In this document: piece by piece, positions 16,441 through 24,882 of the stretch
Numbering within the stretch: position 1 is the stretch's first letter
Layout of the letters: each line of letters begins with the position of its first letter
From: an uncultured Flavobacteriaceae bacterium
GTDB lineage: Bacteria > Bacteroidota > Bacteroidia > Flavobacteriales > Flavobacteriaceae
DNA: 32,872 bases
Assembly: GCA_913061125.1 (NCBI GenBank)
Contig: CAJXUB010000023.1
Location: 1 to 32,872 of the forward strand
Reading direction: 5' to 3'
The notes under the pieces: model-generated
Databases searched by the model: none
Told to the model about the DNA's origin: nothing
Seen by the model: the letters and a program-made list of their open reading frames with translations, nothing else
Position numbers and translations under genes: made by a program

Positions 16441-17697
16441 TTATGAATGAATTTCAATGGTATTATTGGCTATAATTCCATAAACAGTACCCTTGAGATT
16501 ATGCCCAATGAAGATTGAATTTTTCGATTTTGAATGAATGTGTTCATGGTCAAAAACATAAGTTTTTTCAGGGTTAAATAACGCCATATCACAATAATTT
16601 CCGACGTTTATGCTGCTATTTTTTAGCCCAAATCGAGTTTTACCTCTGGTAAGAAGTGCTATGGTTTTCTCGATCGGGAATAGGGTATTTAGGGCGCCAA
16701 AAGCAGATTCAAGACCAATAGTACCGTTTAGAGCAAAATCAAATTCTATTTTTTTGTCTTCAACCGTTAGCGGGTTATGATCTGATGTTATCATATCGAT
16801 GGTTCCATCTTCTAAACCGCCCAACAGCGCTTCGATGGAATTTTGAGTTCGAAGTGGCGGACTAACTTTGAAATTCGTATTGTAATTCTTGATATCGGAG
16901 TCCTTAAAAATCAGGTTATGGACAGCCACGCTACAACTGACATCCAGCCCTCTGGCTTTGGCTGATCGAACCAGTGCAACAGATTTTTCTGTTGAAATGG
17001 TGGGAATATGAAGTTTTCCGCCGGTGTATTCTAAAATTTCCAAATCCCGAGACAATTGTAAGATTTCAGCCAATTCGGGCTTGCCTTTTAATCCCAATGA
17101 GGTACTCGTGATATTTTCATTGATGACGCCTTGTTGTGCAATGTGAGATTCTTGCGGAAAGGATTGTATTAGGCCATCAAAACTAGACGCATACAGCAAC
17201 GCAATTTTTAGCGTATTAGGGTTTGAAATAGGGGATTTATAATCCCCAAAAGCCACACTTCCTGCATCGTGCATATCAAATAATTCAGCCAAGTGTTCAC
17301 CTTCACCTTGAGCGGTTAAAGCGCCTATTGGTAACAATTGAGTGGCTGTAGTTTTTGACTTTTCTTTGGTAAAAACTACCGACGAACGGGTGTCAATAAT
17401 TGGGTGGGTGTTAGCGTTCATGGCAACAGAGCTAAACCCTGATTTTGCCGCAACGCGTAGTCCGTTTTCTATGGTTTCACGATCCTCAAATCCTGGCTCG
17501 CCAAAACATACACTACTGTCAAACCAACCCGGTGAAACGTGAAGATTTTCTAAATCTACAACATTATAATTATTTGGATTTTTTAAGGAATCACTTATTG
17601 CTGTAATAACGCCATTTTCAACTAAAATATCTTGAGTGGTGGAATTGAAGTCACTTTTTTCATCAATAATCGTAGCTGATTTTATAAGCGCGTTCAT
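16441..17697 (-). CDS. Dihydroorotase-like protein lacking the HxH metal site
   Basis: 418 residues from ATG at 17697 (MNALIKSATIIDEK), which overlaps the stop of the BatA-type gene (ATGA); a longer in-frame version from 17766 is rejected. Overall it follows type I dihydroorotases: HVSPGWFDSSVCFGEPGFEDRETIENG, then IGLESAFGAL late. In active enzymes the first motif reads D-x-H-x-H-x-R-E-P; here both histidines are replaced (FDSSVCFGEP). The later TSDHNP segment keeps its Asp. This pattern recalls the inactive PyrC-like partners (PyrX) that bind aspartate carbamoyltransferase. A non-catalytic pyrimidine-pathway role is inference. Confidence 0.85.
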   Translation of the reverse strand: MNALIKSATIIDEKSDFNSTTQDILVENGVITAISDSLKNPNNYNVVDLENLHVSPGWFDSSVCFGEPGFEDRETIENGLRVAAKSGFSSVAMNANTHPIIDTRSSVVFTKEKSKTTATQLLPIGALTAQGEGEHLAELFDMHDAGSVAFGDYKSPISNPNTLKIALLYASSFDGLIQSFPQESHIAQQGVINENITSTSLGLKGKPELAEILQLSRDLEILEYTGGKLHIPTISTEKSVALVRSAKARGLDVSCSVAVHNLIFKDSDIKNYNTNFKVSPPLRTQNSIEALLGGLEDGTIDMITSDHNPLTVEDKKIEFDFALNGTIGLESAFGALNTLFPIEKTIALLTRGKTRFGLKNSSINVGNYCDMALFNPEKTYVFDHEHIHSKSKNSIFIGHNLKGTVYGIIANNTIEIHS

Positions 17698-19625
17698 CTG
17701 AAGAATTTTAAAATAAGCATTTCTATAATCAAAAATACCAGCGCAAAAATAACAAACCATTTCCACAATCCCTTAACATTTGTCTCACTTTTTACAGATT
17801 CTAAAGCGGATTCCATGGAGGTCATGAATATTTTTAGGTCCGATTTTTGGAAGTTTCTAAGATCTTCCCTGCCTTTTATTAGGCTTTCTTTTTTGTTATA
17901 ATTAAAGCTTAAAATTTCAACTGTATCTGTTTTGGATTTTAGGGCATAATGCCCTGCTCGATCGGGATTTTTATCAAAGGATAATTTCAGTTTTGCATTT
18001 TGCATATTTTGAATGGGAATAAAGTTATGTTCTCCATTAGACAGACTCAAAACGGCATCATTTTCAAGAGTGTAATCCAAATCAATCTCGTTATACTGAC
18101 CGATGATGTAGTTCAATTTTGGGGCTTTTACACACGATTTTCCTACGCCAAAAAGTGTAGGCACAATGAGAGGCGAATTGATAAAATTTGTAGCCGCAGA
18201 ACTCAATGGTGCAGAAAATATAAAAAGACCCTCTGTTTCGACCAAAAAGGGGCTATCATCTTCAAATTTTAGCACAGGAATAGCCGAATGATTTAAGTTG
18301 AAAAACGATTCAACTTTTGGGTATTGAAAATTGGTTACCCGCTGTTCAAAAGCTTGCTCAAAAATTGGATGATCAAAATTGATTGTCGTGACTCGTTTTG
18401 TTGTCAAATTTGAGGGGTCTAAATTCAGTTGTCGTTTCTCCAGCCACGAGTTGTAATTATCCAAAGACCCGTTGGCAGAGGGGATAAAAAGTACTGTACC
18501 ACCCCCACTTATAAAGATCTCTAAACTCGCCGTTAAGGCCCTCGAAATTTGACTAATTTCGTTAAGAATTACCAAATCATATTGTTGTATGTCATTGTAC
18601 TTCAGTTGGTTAAATGTTGAAAATTGATACGAAAATTCATCCTCTGTAAAAATTCGATTCAAAAAATTGGAAGGGGCATTACCAATGGTCAAGACCTTAG
18701 TTTTAGTCACCTTAGGTAGGTTGAAATAAAAGGTGTTGTCAAATTCAGGGCCAGGATCGTCGATGGTAATTTTGCCCCAAACAGCGTTGCTATTAGAAAC
18801 TGAAAATGTGGTTGAAAAATTATTAGATTTTGTCAAAATTGATTTTCCAATTAATTTGTTTTCATCCATAAAACTCACAGGAATACTATCTTGATTTGAA
18901 TCAGATACTCCCCCCTGAACTTCAAGTGTGAAGTCGTCTATTTTTGGTGTTATCGACAGGGTTTTTACATAAGCATTAAGGTTCGTTATTGGATATTTTG
19001 GAACCAAAAGCACTTTAAATTCGGAGTTTAAATTGTTGGTAATCTCTTGTTGATTCTGGTGTTGGAAATCGGAAATGACAATTAAGTATTTTTCAAGCGT
19101 TGGATCCTTGGAAAACAAGGACTTGCTTTTTGCAATAACAGATTGAAAATCAAGCTGTTTGTGAGTGTATGGAAGGCCCAAAAGTTCCTTTTTCAATGCT
19201 TCAACAGAGCGCTTTCTGTAGGTTTTGGTGTTGGTAAAAAGACTGATGGATGCTCTTGGAAATTCTTGCGTTATAATATCTTGAATAGCCCCTGTCAGCA
19301 TTGGCCCATTATGATCTTTAGCTTGCATACTAAACGAATTATCCAAATAAATGACAAGTTCTGGCGGTTTATTGTTGTTAACTTTATTGGGAATGTAAGG
19401 TTGTGCAAACGCCAAAACAATGCAAGCCACAGCCAGTAGTCTAAAGAAGAGAATGAGCCATTTTTTTAGGGTAGAACTGCGGCGGGTTTGGAGTTTTATT
19501 TGTTTTAAAAATGCAATGTTGGTAAACTGTTGTTTTTGAAATCGACGCAACTGAAACAAGTGCACCAGAATGGGGATAAGAAGTGCTAAAAGGCCATAGA
19601 GATATTCTGGTTTTAAAAACGGCAT
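17694..19625 (-). CDS. BatA-domain (aerotolerance) protein with vWA module
   Basis: 643 residues. The N-terminal block (about 1-85: FLKPEYLYGLLALLIPILVHL, two membrane helices, FAQPYIP) is the BatA/aerotolerance N-terminal domain. A von Willebrand A-like region follows with the MIDAS start VIYLDNSFSMQ (D-x-S-x-S). A long beta-rich periplasmic segment leads to a last helix (WFVIFALVFLIIEML) and the C-terminus LKFFR. The overlap with the dihydroorotase-like start is 4 nt. Its exact role is not established. Confidence 0.88.
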   Translation of the reverse strand: MPFLKPEYLYGLLALLIPILVHLFQLRRFQKQQFTNIAFLKQIKLQTRRSSTLKKWLILFFRLLAVACIVLAFAQPYIPNKVNNNKPPELVIYLDNSFSMQAKDHNGPMLTGAIQDIITQEFPRASISLFTNTKTYRKRSVEALKKELLGLPYTHKQLDFQSVIAKSKSLFSKDPTLEKYLIVISDFQHQNQQEITNNLNSEFKVLLVPKYPITNLNAYVKTLSITPKIDDFTLEVQGGVSDSNQDSIPVSFMDENKLIGKSILTKSNNFSTTFSVSNSNAVWGKITIDDPGPEFDNTFYFNLPKVTKTKVLTIGNAPSNFLNRIFTEDEFSYQFSTFNQLKYNDIQQYDLVILNEISQISRALTASLEIFISGGGTVLFIPSANGSLDNYNSWLEKRQLNLDPSNLTTKRVTTINFDHPIFEQAFEQRVTNFQYPKVESFFNLNHSAIPVLKFEDDSPFLVETEGLFIFSAPLSSAATNFINSPLIVPTLFGVGKSCVKAPKLNYIIGQYNEIDLDYTLENDAVLSLSNGEHNFIPIQNMQNAKLKLSFDKNPDRAGHYALKSKTDTVEILSFNYNKKESLIKGREDLRNFQKSDLKIFMTSMESALESVKSETNVKGLWKWFVIFALVFLIIEMLILKFFR

Positions 19626-19654
19626 AACGTTAGTTTGTCAAATATAAACATCTG

Positions 19655-20662
19655 TCAACAAAACAAGAAGTAATTCACCATGGGCTTTTGGTTTTGGTTA
19701 GAAAAATACGCTCTAATGGTCTGTTGGGCCTCCTCGTTTGCCACAGTAATAATGCTTTGCGTATTGGTCAACTGGGACAATAGTTTCCAGTCCTCTAACC
19801 GCTTTCCATAGATGTTTTTTCCAATTTTTTTTGGGTTGTCGCAAACCCATAAAAAAGGAATTTTTTCAGACACCAGTAGGGCCGCAACTTTTTTACCTTT
19901 TTTTCCAGCCCCCCAAACAACTAGAGTTTTGGTTGCATCATAAGAGAGTTTTAAAAAATAATATACTTTCAGTTCTAAAAATGTATTTTCCGCATAATTT
20001 AAACTCGTTCTGGAGGTTCGAATGGGATAATCTCGCCAATGGTGAAGCAAGGTGTTGGAAGGAATGCATTGCAGTCCAATGGCGTAAAATCGAAACGTTA
20101 AATCGTAATCTTCAGGATAAATGTCTGAATTGAATCCACCTGCCCGATCAAAATCTGATCGAAATACCATCCAACACGGGGATGGGATAACGCATTCTTT
20201 GTAGATTTCGTCAAAATTTTTTCCAGATGCGATAAGTCGGTTCAGCCAATTTTCGTAACGCTTATACCCATCATTTATTCCAACCTCAGAAAAGTATTTC
20301 ACCAACCCCAATGCCACATGCCCCTCGCCGTTTGTGGTCAGGTCGGAGTGCATGGTTTTTAGTTTATTGGGGGTCATAATATCATCGCTATCCATTCGGG
20401 TAATGAAGTGGCCGTTGCAATTTTCATAAGCCGTTCGAAGCGCATCAATGATGCCTGTTCCTTGATTTTCAACATATCGAATTCTAGAATCGATTCCAGC
20501 ATGGGCCCTCACAATTTGCCCACTTTCATCGGTTGAACCGTCATTGACGGCGACGACTTCCCAGTTTGTAAATGTCTGATTTACAATAGATTCCAAACAT
20601 TCTGGCAAAAATCTTGCGGTATTTTTGAATGGAATAAGAATGCTAACCTTAGACTCTGGCAT
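19655..20662 (-). CDS. Family 2 glycosyltransferase with C-terminal Rossmann-like domain
   Basis: 335 residues. The GT-A domain is clear: VSILIPFKNTARFLPECLESI at the N-terminus, VVAVNDGSTDES near 35-45 and the metal-binding MDSDD near 90, with acceptor motif YPEDYDLTFR near 185. From about residue 240 a second module begins, LVVWGAGKKGKKVAALLV, a G-x-G-x-x-G nucleotide-binding-type strand-turn-helix, continuing with FLWVCDNPKKIGKNIYG. The ATG shares one base with the TAA of the upstream S10 gene (TAATG). The sugar product is unknown. Confidence 0.88.
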   Translation of the reverse strand: MPESKVSILIPFKNTARFLPECLESIVNQTFTNWEVVAVNDGSTDESGQIVRAHAGIDSRIRYVENQGTGIIDALRTAYENCNGHFITRMDSDDIMTPNKLKTMHSDLTTNGEGHVALGLVKYFSEVGINDGYKRYENWLNRLIASGKNFDEIYKECVIPSPCWMVFRSDFDRAGGFNSDIYPEDYDLTFRFYAIGLQCIPSNTLLHHWRDYPIRTSRTSLNYAENTFLELKVYYFLKLSYDATKTLVVWGAGKKGKKVAALLVSEKIPFLWVCDNPKKIGKNIYGKRLEDWKLLSQLTNTQSIITVANEEAQQTIRAYFSNQNQKPMVNYFLFC

Positions 20663-22149
20663 TAGTATTTTGCTGCTTTTCCATTAGCAGAGGATGATTT
20701 AATAAATTCTCTCAAATCCTCATTGGATTGAATCAAATCTTCGTTTCTTAGATACATCATATGGCCGCTTCTGTATCCTTTGAAGGTAAAACGATCTTTC
20801 ATTTTTCCACTCGGGTCAATTTGCGCTAAGGTGTATTTTGCACTAAAATACGTGGTAGCTCCGTCATAATATCCAGACTGATTTAGCACCTTTAAATAGG
20901 GGTTTTGAGCCATGGCTAAACGCAAGTTATCGCGAGTGTTGTCGTTGTCGTTATTCCATGGTCTTACAGGTCCAAACATGTTATATTTTAGATCGGTTTT
21001 AAAATTTAATTCACTTTTAATGTAGTGGTTAATTGCAGGTGTAAAAGAATGCAACCAAGACGTCAACTCGGCATTATAATCGGGGCTAGATCCGGCCTCT
21101 TTCTTGTCAAATCCTAGATATCTGGAGTCCAATCGACCTATGGTTTGTCCTGTTTTGTCTCGTAATAATTCTTTCCAAAAAAAGCTGTTAGGCACATCCA
21201 AATTGTGCTGTAAAATGGCTTTCTGACTTAATCCAGAATAGTAGGCCATTGTTTTGCTGACTTCCATTTTTTCTTGGTCACCAATAAATCCGCCTTTGGC
21301 CAATGCTGGAATTAGGGTGTTAATTGTAAAATCTTCGACTTCCGGCAGAACCTCCAAGAGATCTTTCGATTGGAGTGCTTCAGGAAGCATCTTATGATGC
21401 CAAGCCGTTGCGGCGAAATAAGGCAAATTAAGCGCCGAAGATACTGGTCCTCCCACACGCAGGGTTTTGTAATCGGCTGGAGAAACCAAAATGACTCCAT
21501 TCAGATACATCCATTGGTTTTGCTGTAGCGCCAACGATAAGCCCATAACGCGCGTACCGCCATAACTTTCGCCGATAATGTATTTTGGCGATTCCCATCG
21601 GTTTTTTCGACTAACAAAGGTGTTCATCCAACCCGATAAGTAGGCAATATCTTCATTGATTCCAAAAAACTGACCTCGGTCTGGCATCTCGCCTTCGCTG
21701 TTGGGAACCATTCTTGAGTAGCCCGTATTGACAGGATTCACAAACACAATGTCTGCCACATCCAAAATGGAATTTGGATTGCTTTTAAATCCATACGGCT
21801 GAACGGGATATCCTTCATCATCCACATTTAAAATTCGAGGGCCAGTGTAAGCCATATGCATCCATACCGATGCAGAACCAGGTCCGCCATTGAAAGAAAA
21901 AATAAGTGGGCGGTTGGCGCGGTTTTTTATGTTGTCTCGAGTGTAGTATGTGTAAAATAAACTGGCAATAACACCACCATTATTGTCCCAAACAGGTTGC
22001 ATTCCCGTTTCAGCGGTGTATGCAATATTCATTCCTTTGATTACAGTTTTGTGAGAGGTCACAACCATGGTGTCAACAGGAACTTTCAGATCTTGTGCTG
22101 GGGAAACATTTAAATTAAAAATGAGTAGTAATATGAGGATTTTTTTCAT
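20662..22149 (-). CDS. S10 family serine carboxypeptidase-like peptidase, exported
   Basis: 495 residues with a signal peptide (MKKILILLLIFNLNVSPAQ). The S10 landmarks are complete: FSFNGGPGSASVW near residue 85, nucleophile in IGESYGGTR near 195, Asp in NQSGYYDGATTY near 430, and His in YRSGHMMYL near 467. It would remove C-terminal residues from peptides in the periplasm or outside. It is the first gene of the minus-strand run to 15452. Confidence 0.95.
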   Translation of the reverse strand: MKKILILLLIFNLNVSPAQDLKVPVDTMVVTSHKTVIKGMNIAYTAETGMQPVWDNNGGVIASLFYTYYTRDNIKNRANRPLIFSFNGGPGSASVWMHMAYTGPRILNVDDEGYPVQPYGFKSNPNSILDVADIVFVNPVNTGYSRMVPNSEGEMPDRGQFFGINEDIAYLSGWMNTFVSRKNRWESPKYIIGESYGGTRVMGLSLALQQNQWMYLNGVILVSPADYKTLRVGGPVSSALNLPYFAATAWHHKMLPEALQSKDLLEVLPEVEDFTINTLIPALAKGGFIGDQEKMEVSKTMAYYSGLSQKAILQHNLDVPNSFFWKELLRDKTGQTIGRLDSRYLGFDKKEAGSSPDYNAELTSWLHSFTPAINHYIKSELNFKTDLKYNMFGPVRPWNNDNDNTRDNLRLAMAQNPYLKVLNQSGYYDGATTYFSAKYTLAQIDPSGKMKDRFTFKGYRSGHMMYLRNEDLIQSNEDLREFIKSSSANGKAAKY

Positions 22150-22217
22150 GAATCAATCGTTTAATTTTTTAAATCTCCAAAATACAAAATGATTTTGAAT
22201 GTAAGCCAATGCTGGAT

Positions 22218-22451
22218 TTACACCCCCATGGTTGCCAATACTTTTGCTGCAATTTTTTGAGCTTTTTCAAGCTCGTTGTGGTGTACAAAAATCTCCTGAT
22301 TCCCATAATTAGAAGTACCAAACCCCGCCAAACGTGCCGATTCTGTTTCGTCTTTGATAATTGGGACAATTCCTTCTGCCTCCAAAGCTCGTAAAATGGG
22401 CTGAACAATGATAAAACTGCCGCTGTAAATTTTAACATAAGAGGGTTGCAT
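22218..22451 (-). CDS. DUF2007 family putative signal-transducing protein
   Basis: 77 residues from ATG at 22451 (MQPSYVKIYSGSFIIVQ); a longer frame from 22499 is less likely. The pattern VKIYSG-x-n-I-L-ALEAEGIVPIIKDE with a C-terminal ELEKAQKIAAKVL fits DUF2007, a small PII-like fold with no established function. Stand-alone gene. Confidence 0.8.
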   Translation of the reverse strand: MQPSYVKIYSGSFIIVQPILRALEAEGIVPIIKDETESARLAGFGTSNYGNQEIFVHHNELEKAQKIAAKVLATMGV

Positions 22452-22516
22452 GTTGCATTTATTTTGTAATGAATAATCTGGGTGTCTCAAAGATAACAAT
22501 TCGATAAAATATTACC

Positions 22517-22524
22517 TATATTTG
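22517..22524 (+). promoter_or_regulatory. -7 box of the DUF4442 gene
   Basis: TATATTTG matches TAnnTTTG 20 nt before the ATG at 22545. No clear -33 box is visible. Confidence 0.45.
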
Positions 22525-22544
22525 AAGATAAATTTATTTCTGTT

Positions 22545-23000
22545 ATGGGGTTTTCAGCTAAAAAACTAAACCTTTTTTTAATCACAAATTTACCCTCAGC
22601 TTTTTTGTGTGGCGTTCGAGTAGAATCGATTGATCAGGTGCAATGTCGTGTGAATGTCCGCCATAAATGGATCAATAAAAACCCGTTTAAATCCATGTTT
22701 TGGGCCGTTCAGGGCATGGCAGCAGAATTATCTACGGGAGCTCTTATTATGTTGAAAATCAAATCATTAAACAGAAAAGTGTCCATGTTGGTTATAAAAA
22801 ATGAAGCCCGATTTACCAAAAAAGCAAAAGGCCGTATTAGCTTTTGCTGCAATCAGGGTTTTGACATTGACAATGCCCTGAACGCTGCCATAACATCGGG
22901 GGAGGCACAAACTGTGGTTCTTCATGCGGAGGGCCACGATGAGACCGGGGATATGGTTTCTAAATTTCATTTCGAGTGGACTTTAAAAATCAAATCTTAA
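22545..23000 (+). CDS. DUF4442 hotdog-fold protein (thioesterase-like)
   Basis: 151 residues. The middle segment NKNPFKSMFWAVQGMAAELSTGAL is typical of DUF4442 proteins, which have the hotdog fold shared with acyl-CoA thioesterases. No catalytic residue can be assigned with confidence. It is followed by a small conserved ORF on the same strand after 106 bp. Confidence 0.8.
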   Translation: MGFSAKKLNLFLITNLPSAFLCGVRVESIDQVQCRVNVRHKWINKNPFKSMFWAVQGMAAELSTGALIMLKIKSLNRKVSMLVIKNEARFTKKAKGRISFCCNQGFDIDNALNAAITSGEAQTVVLHAEGHDETGDMVSKFHFEWTLKIKS

Positions 23001-23106
23001 CATTTAATTTTTGGTCTGTTTGCCTCATTTCTTTAGTTTTATATAAAAATTTAAACACCTACGCCTATAGCCCAATATTACCTTACTAATTTTTAATTTT
23101 AGTCCT

Positions 23107-23301
23107 ATGGCCAGAGCAATGTTTGAATACACCAAGTCTGTTCTTAAAAAGGTAAGTTTTGATCCCAATCTATTTTGTGCCGAGCTTCAAAAAGCCATGA
23201 AACGATTGTTGCCTTACGAAAAAGAGGAACTCAAAGTCTTTGTTTTAACCCTAATACAAGCCAACCCAGAGCTGAGCCGCTGTACCGTATACTTGGTCTA
23301 A
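23107..23301 (+). CDS. Small conserved flavobacterial protein of unknown function
   Basis: 64 residues, MARAMFEYTKSVLKKVSFDPNLFCAELQKAMKRLLPYEKEEL..., soluble, likely all-helical and mildly basic. I recall near-identical short proteins in other Flavobacteriaceae (FEYTKxVLKKVSFD core), which supports a real gene. Its TAA overlaps the stop of oxyR on the other strand by 4 bp. Confidence 0.75.
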   Translation: MARAMFEYTKSVLKKVSFDPNLFCAELQKAMKRLLPYEKEELKVFVLTLIQANPELSRCTVYLV

Positions 23302-24242
23302 TTTGGGTCTGACACAGGGCTAATAATTTTAACATCCTGAAAAGCGATGGCCCCTCTTACAATGCCAGAAATTACATCGTGAATGGCATTTATGATCTGA
23401 ATTTTCAACTCATTTTTATTAAAAATCATGCTAACCTCGCGGGCAGGGGGTGGCGCCACAAAATGGCGTAAATTATCTTGTTCGGTATGGCTTAAATCCA
23501 GAGCATTTAGATAGGGCAAGAGGGTCATACCCATTCCCTCGTTGGCCAATTTAACCAACATTTCTATACTACCGCTTTGAAGCTGAAACGATTCATCTTG
23601 AGGGGAGTCCAAAGTTTGACACAAATTTAATACCCCTTGACGGAAACAATGGCCATCTTCCAAAAGAAGTATGTCCTCCAAATCCAAATCCGAAACTTGA
23701 ACAGATTTTTGGTGGCTCAATCGGTGATTCGATGGAATATAGGCCACAAAAGGTTCGTAAAACAAAACCCGCTCTTTGATGTTTTCAATCTGTAAAGGCG
23801 TTGCTGCAATGGCGGCATCCAAGTGCCCCTCTTGCAAGCGAAGAATCAACTCATCCGTTGTCAGTTCTTCAATTCTGAGCTTAACTTTGGGGTAACGTTT
23901 AATGAAGGTTTTAAGAAACATTGGGAGCAACGTTGGCATCACCGTAGGGATAATCCCCAACCTAAACTCACCTCCAACAAAGCCCTTATCCTGATCCACT
24001 ATATCCGTGATCCGATCGGCCTCGGCCACAATGTTTTTGGCTTGAGTAACAATTTTTTCTCCAACCTGAGTCAGTTGGATGGGTTTTGTATTTCGATTGA
24101 AAATCTGAACACCAAGCTCGTCCTCCAATTTTTGAATTTGCATGCTCAATGTCGGTTGGGTTACGAAACAATGCTCTGCAGCTCGTGTAAAATTTTGATG
24201 TTCTGCTACCGCCAAAACATAGTGCAATTGAGTGATTGTCAT
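23298..24242 (-). CDS. oxyR: LysR-type peroxide sensor OxyR
   Basis: 314 residues. The N-terminal LysR winged helix-turn-helix is at about 1-60 (MTITQLHYVLAVAEHQNFTRAAEHCFVTQPTLSMQI) and the effector domain starts near residue 90. The redox pair is present: EDGHCFRQGVLNLC has two Cys nine residues apart, as in E. coli OxyR C199/C208. It should sense hydrogen peroxide and activate catalase/peroxiredoxin genes. bcp sits elsewhere in this window (12.5 kb), but I see no shared site. Confidence 0.92.
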   Translation of the reverse strand: MTITQLHYVLAVAEHQNFTRAAEHCFVTQPTLSMQIQKLEDELGVQIFNRNTKPIQLTQVGEKIVTQAKNIVAEADRITDIVDQDKGFVGGEFRLGIIPTVMPTLLPMFLKTFIKRYPKVKLRIEELTTDELILRLQEGHLDAAIAATPLQIENIKERVLFYEPFVAYIPSNHRLSHQKSVQVSDLDLEDILLLEDGHCFRQGVLNLCQTLDSPQDESFQLQSGSIEMLVKLANEGMGMTLLPYLNALDLSHTEQDNLRHFVAPPPAREVSMIFNKNELKIQIINAIHDVISGIVRGAIAFQDVKIISPVSDPN

Positions 24243-24257
24243 ACCGTCTTTTTTTTA

Positions 24258-24265
24258 CAAAATTA
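24258..24265 (-). promoter_or_regulatory. -7 box of oxyR
   Basis: On the minus strand TAATTTTG matches TAnnTTTG 15 nt before the ATG at 24242. Confidence 0.5.
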
Positions 24266-24283
24266 TAATTTCTATCTATAATT

Positions 24284-24311
24284 TATAATATTTTAATTTG
24301 AAAATATTATA
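24284..24311. promoter_or_regulatory. 11-bp palindrome upstream of oxyR, candidate autoregulatory operator
   Basis: TATAATATTTT (24284-24294) and AAAATATTATA (24301-24311) are perfect inverted repeats with a 6-nt spacer. The centre lies roughly 46 nt upstream of the start point predicted from the -7 box, where LysR-type regulators commonly bind their own promoter. AT-richness makes chance palindromes more likely. Confidence 0.4.
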
Positions 24312-24383
24312 CAAATTACAGTTGTCTTTACAGGAATCATGAATTTAGAATAAATGTCAACGTTGAGTCCAGTTCACGAGTCC

Positions 24384-24410
24384 ACGCTGAATTTAGTGCA
24401 GCGTCTTTTT
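24384..24410 (+). terminator. Hairpin with T5 tail on the plus strand, between oxyR and the next gene
   Basis: ACGCTG (24384-24389) and CAGCGT (24399-24404) with a 9-nt loop, followed by CTTTTT. It has terminator form only on the plus strand, where no gene is annotated. On the minus strand it lies right after the stop at 24410 but lacks a T tail. Confidence 0.45.
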
Positions 24411-24820
24411 CAATGGAATGGAGTTTTTTCTGGGGGTAAATTCAATTGGGATAAAATTTTATCCAATTCCAAAAGCGATTTTTTTTCGATTAAATCGTAA
24501 CTAATATGAAACTTCTTTTCATCCGATATTAGGATGTAATCTCCTGCAAATTTTTTAATCCAAACCACATTTTTTAGAGTTATGCGTCTTGGCGATGCAT
24601 GAAACAGACTCTTTTGCACAACGCCATTCTCTATTTTTAGATATTGGTAGTTCCATTGATATAGAAACATTAAAATATTTAATATCCCGAAGGCAGTAAA
24701 TGCGTAGTCAAAAAAAGGGTTGTCCCTCTCTACGCTCAATCCAAAAATTCCCATAGCAATCCAAAGAATGCCCAGTAGCAAATAAAAAACCCCTATATTT
24801 TTTTTGTATCGAATCTTCAT
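24410..24820 (-). CDS. Small membrane protein with PH-like cytosolic domain
   Basis: 136 residues: two transmembrane helices (about 10-28, FYLLLGILWIAMGIFG, and 38-55, AFTAFGILNILMFLYQW) then a soluble part of about 75 residues. The alternating pattern YLKIENGVVQKSLFHASPRRITLKNVVWIKK resembles the bacterial PH-like domains attached to membrane helices, but identity is too low to name a family. It sits downstream of the 60-bp element (24883-24942), implying regulation shared with the broken lipoprotein gene at 6.2-6.6 kb. Confidence 0.75.
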   Translation of the reverse strand: MKIRYKKNIGVFYLLLGILWIAMGIFGLSVERDNPFFDYAFTAFGILNILMFLYQWNYQYLKIENGVVQKSLFHASPRRITLKNVVWIKKFAGDYILISDEKKFHISYDLIEKKSLLELDKILSQLNLPPEKTPFH

Positions 24821-24848
24821 GGTTTTAAGATGTGATATGAATTTGATT

Positions 24849-24879
24849 TAAAACTACTCAAAACCCTAAAACAAAACAA
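24849..24879 (-). promoter_or_regulatory. Putative -33/-7 promoter next to the 60-bp element
   Basis: On the minus strand TTG (24879-24877), 20 nt, then TAGTTTTA (24856-24849), close to TAnnTTTG. The 60-bp element ends at 24883, directly beside the -33, the position of an activator that touches RNA polymerase. Confidence 0.4.
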
Positions 24880-24882
24880 CTC

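Noticed and set aside
23823-24281. 152-residue plus-strand frame over oxyR
   Set aside because: Antisense of the OxyR DNA-binding domain; oxyR is certain from motifs.
24294-24300. Plus-strand -7 box TAATTTG for a small RNA
   Set aside because: One base short of TAnnTTTG, and inside the palindrome; not good enough to call.
24365-24384. Direct repeat GAGTCCA..GAGTCCA
   Set aside because: Two 7-bp copies only, no third unit or context; likely chance.
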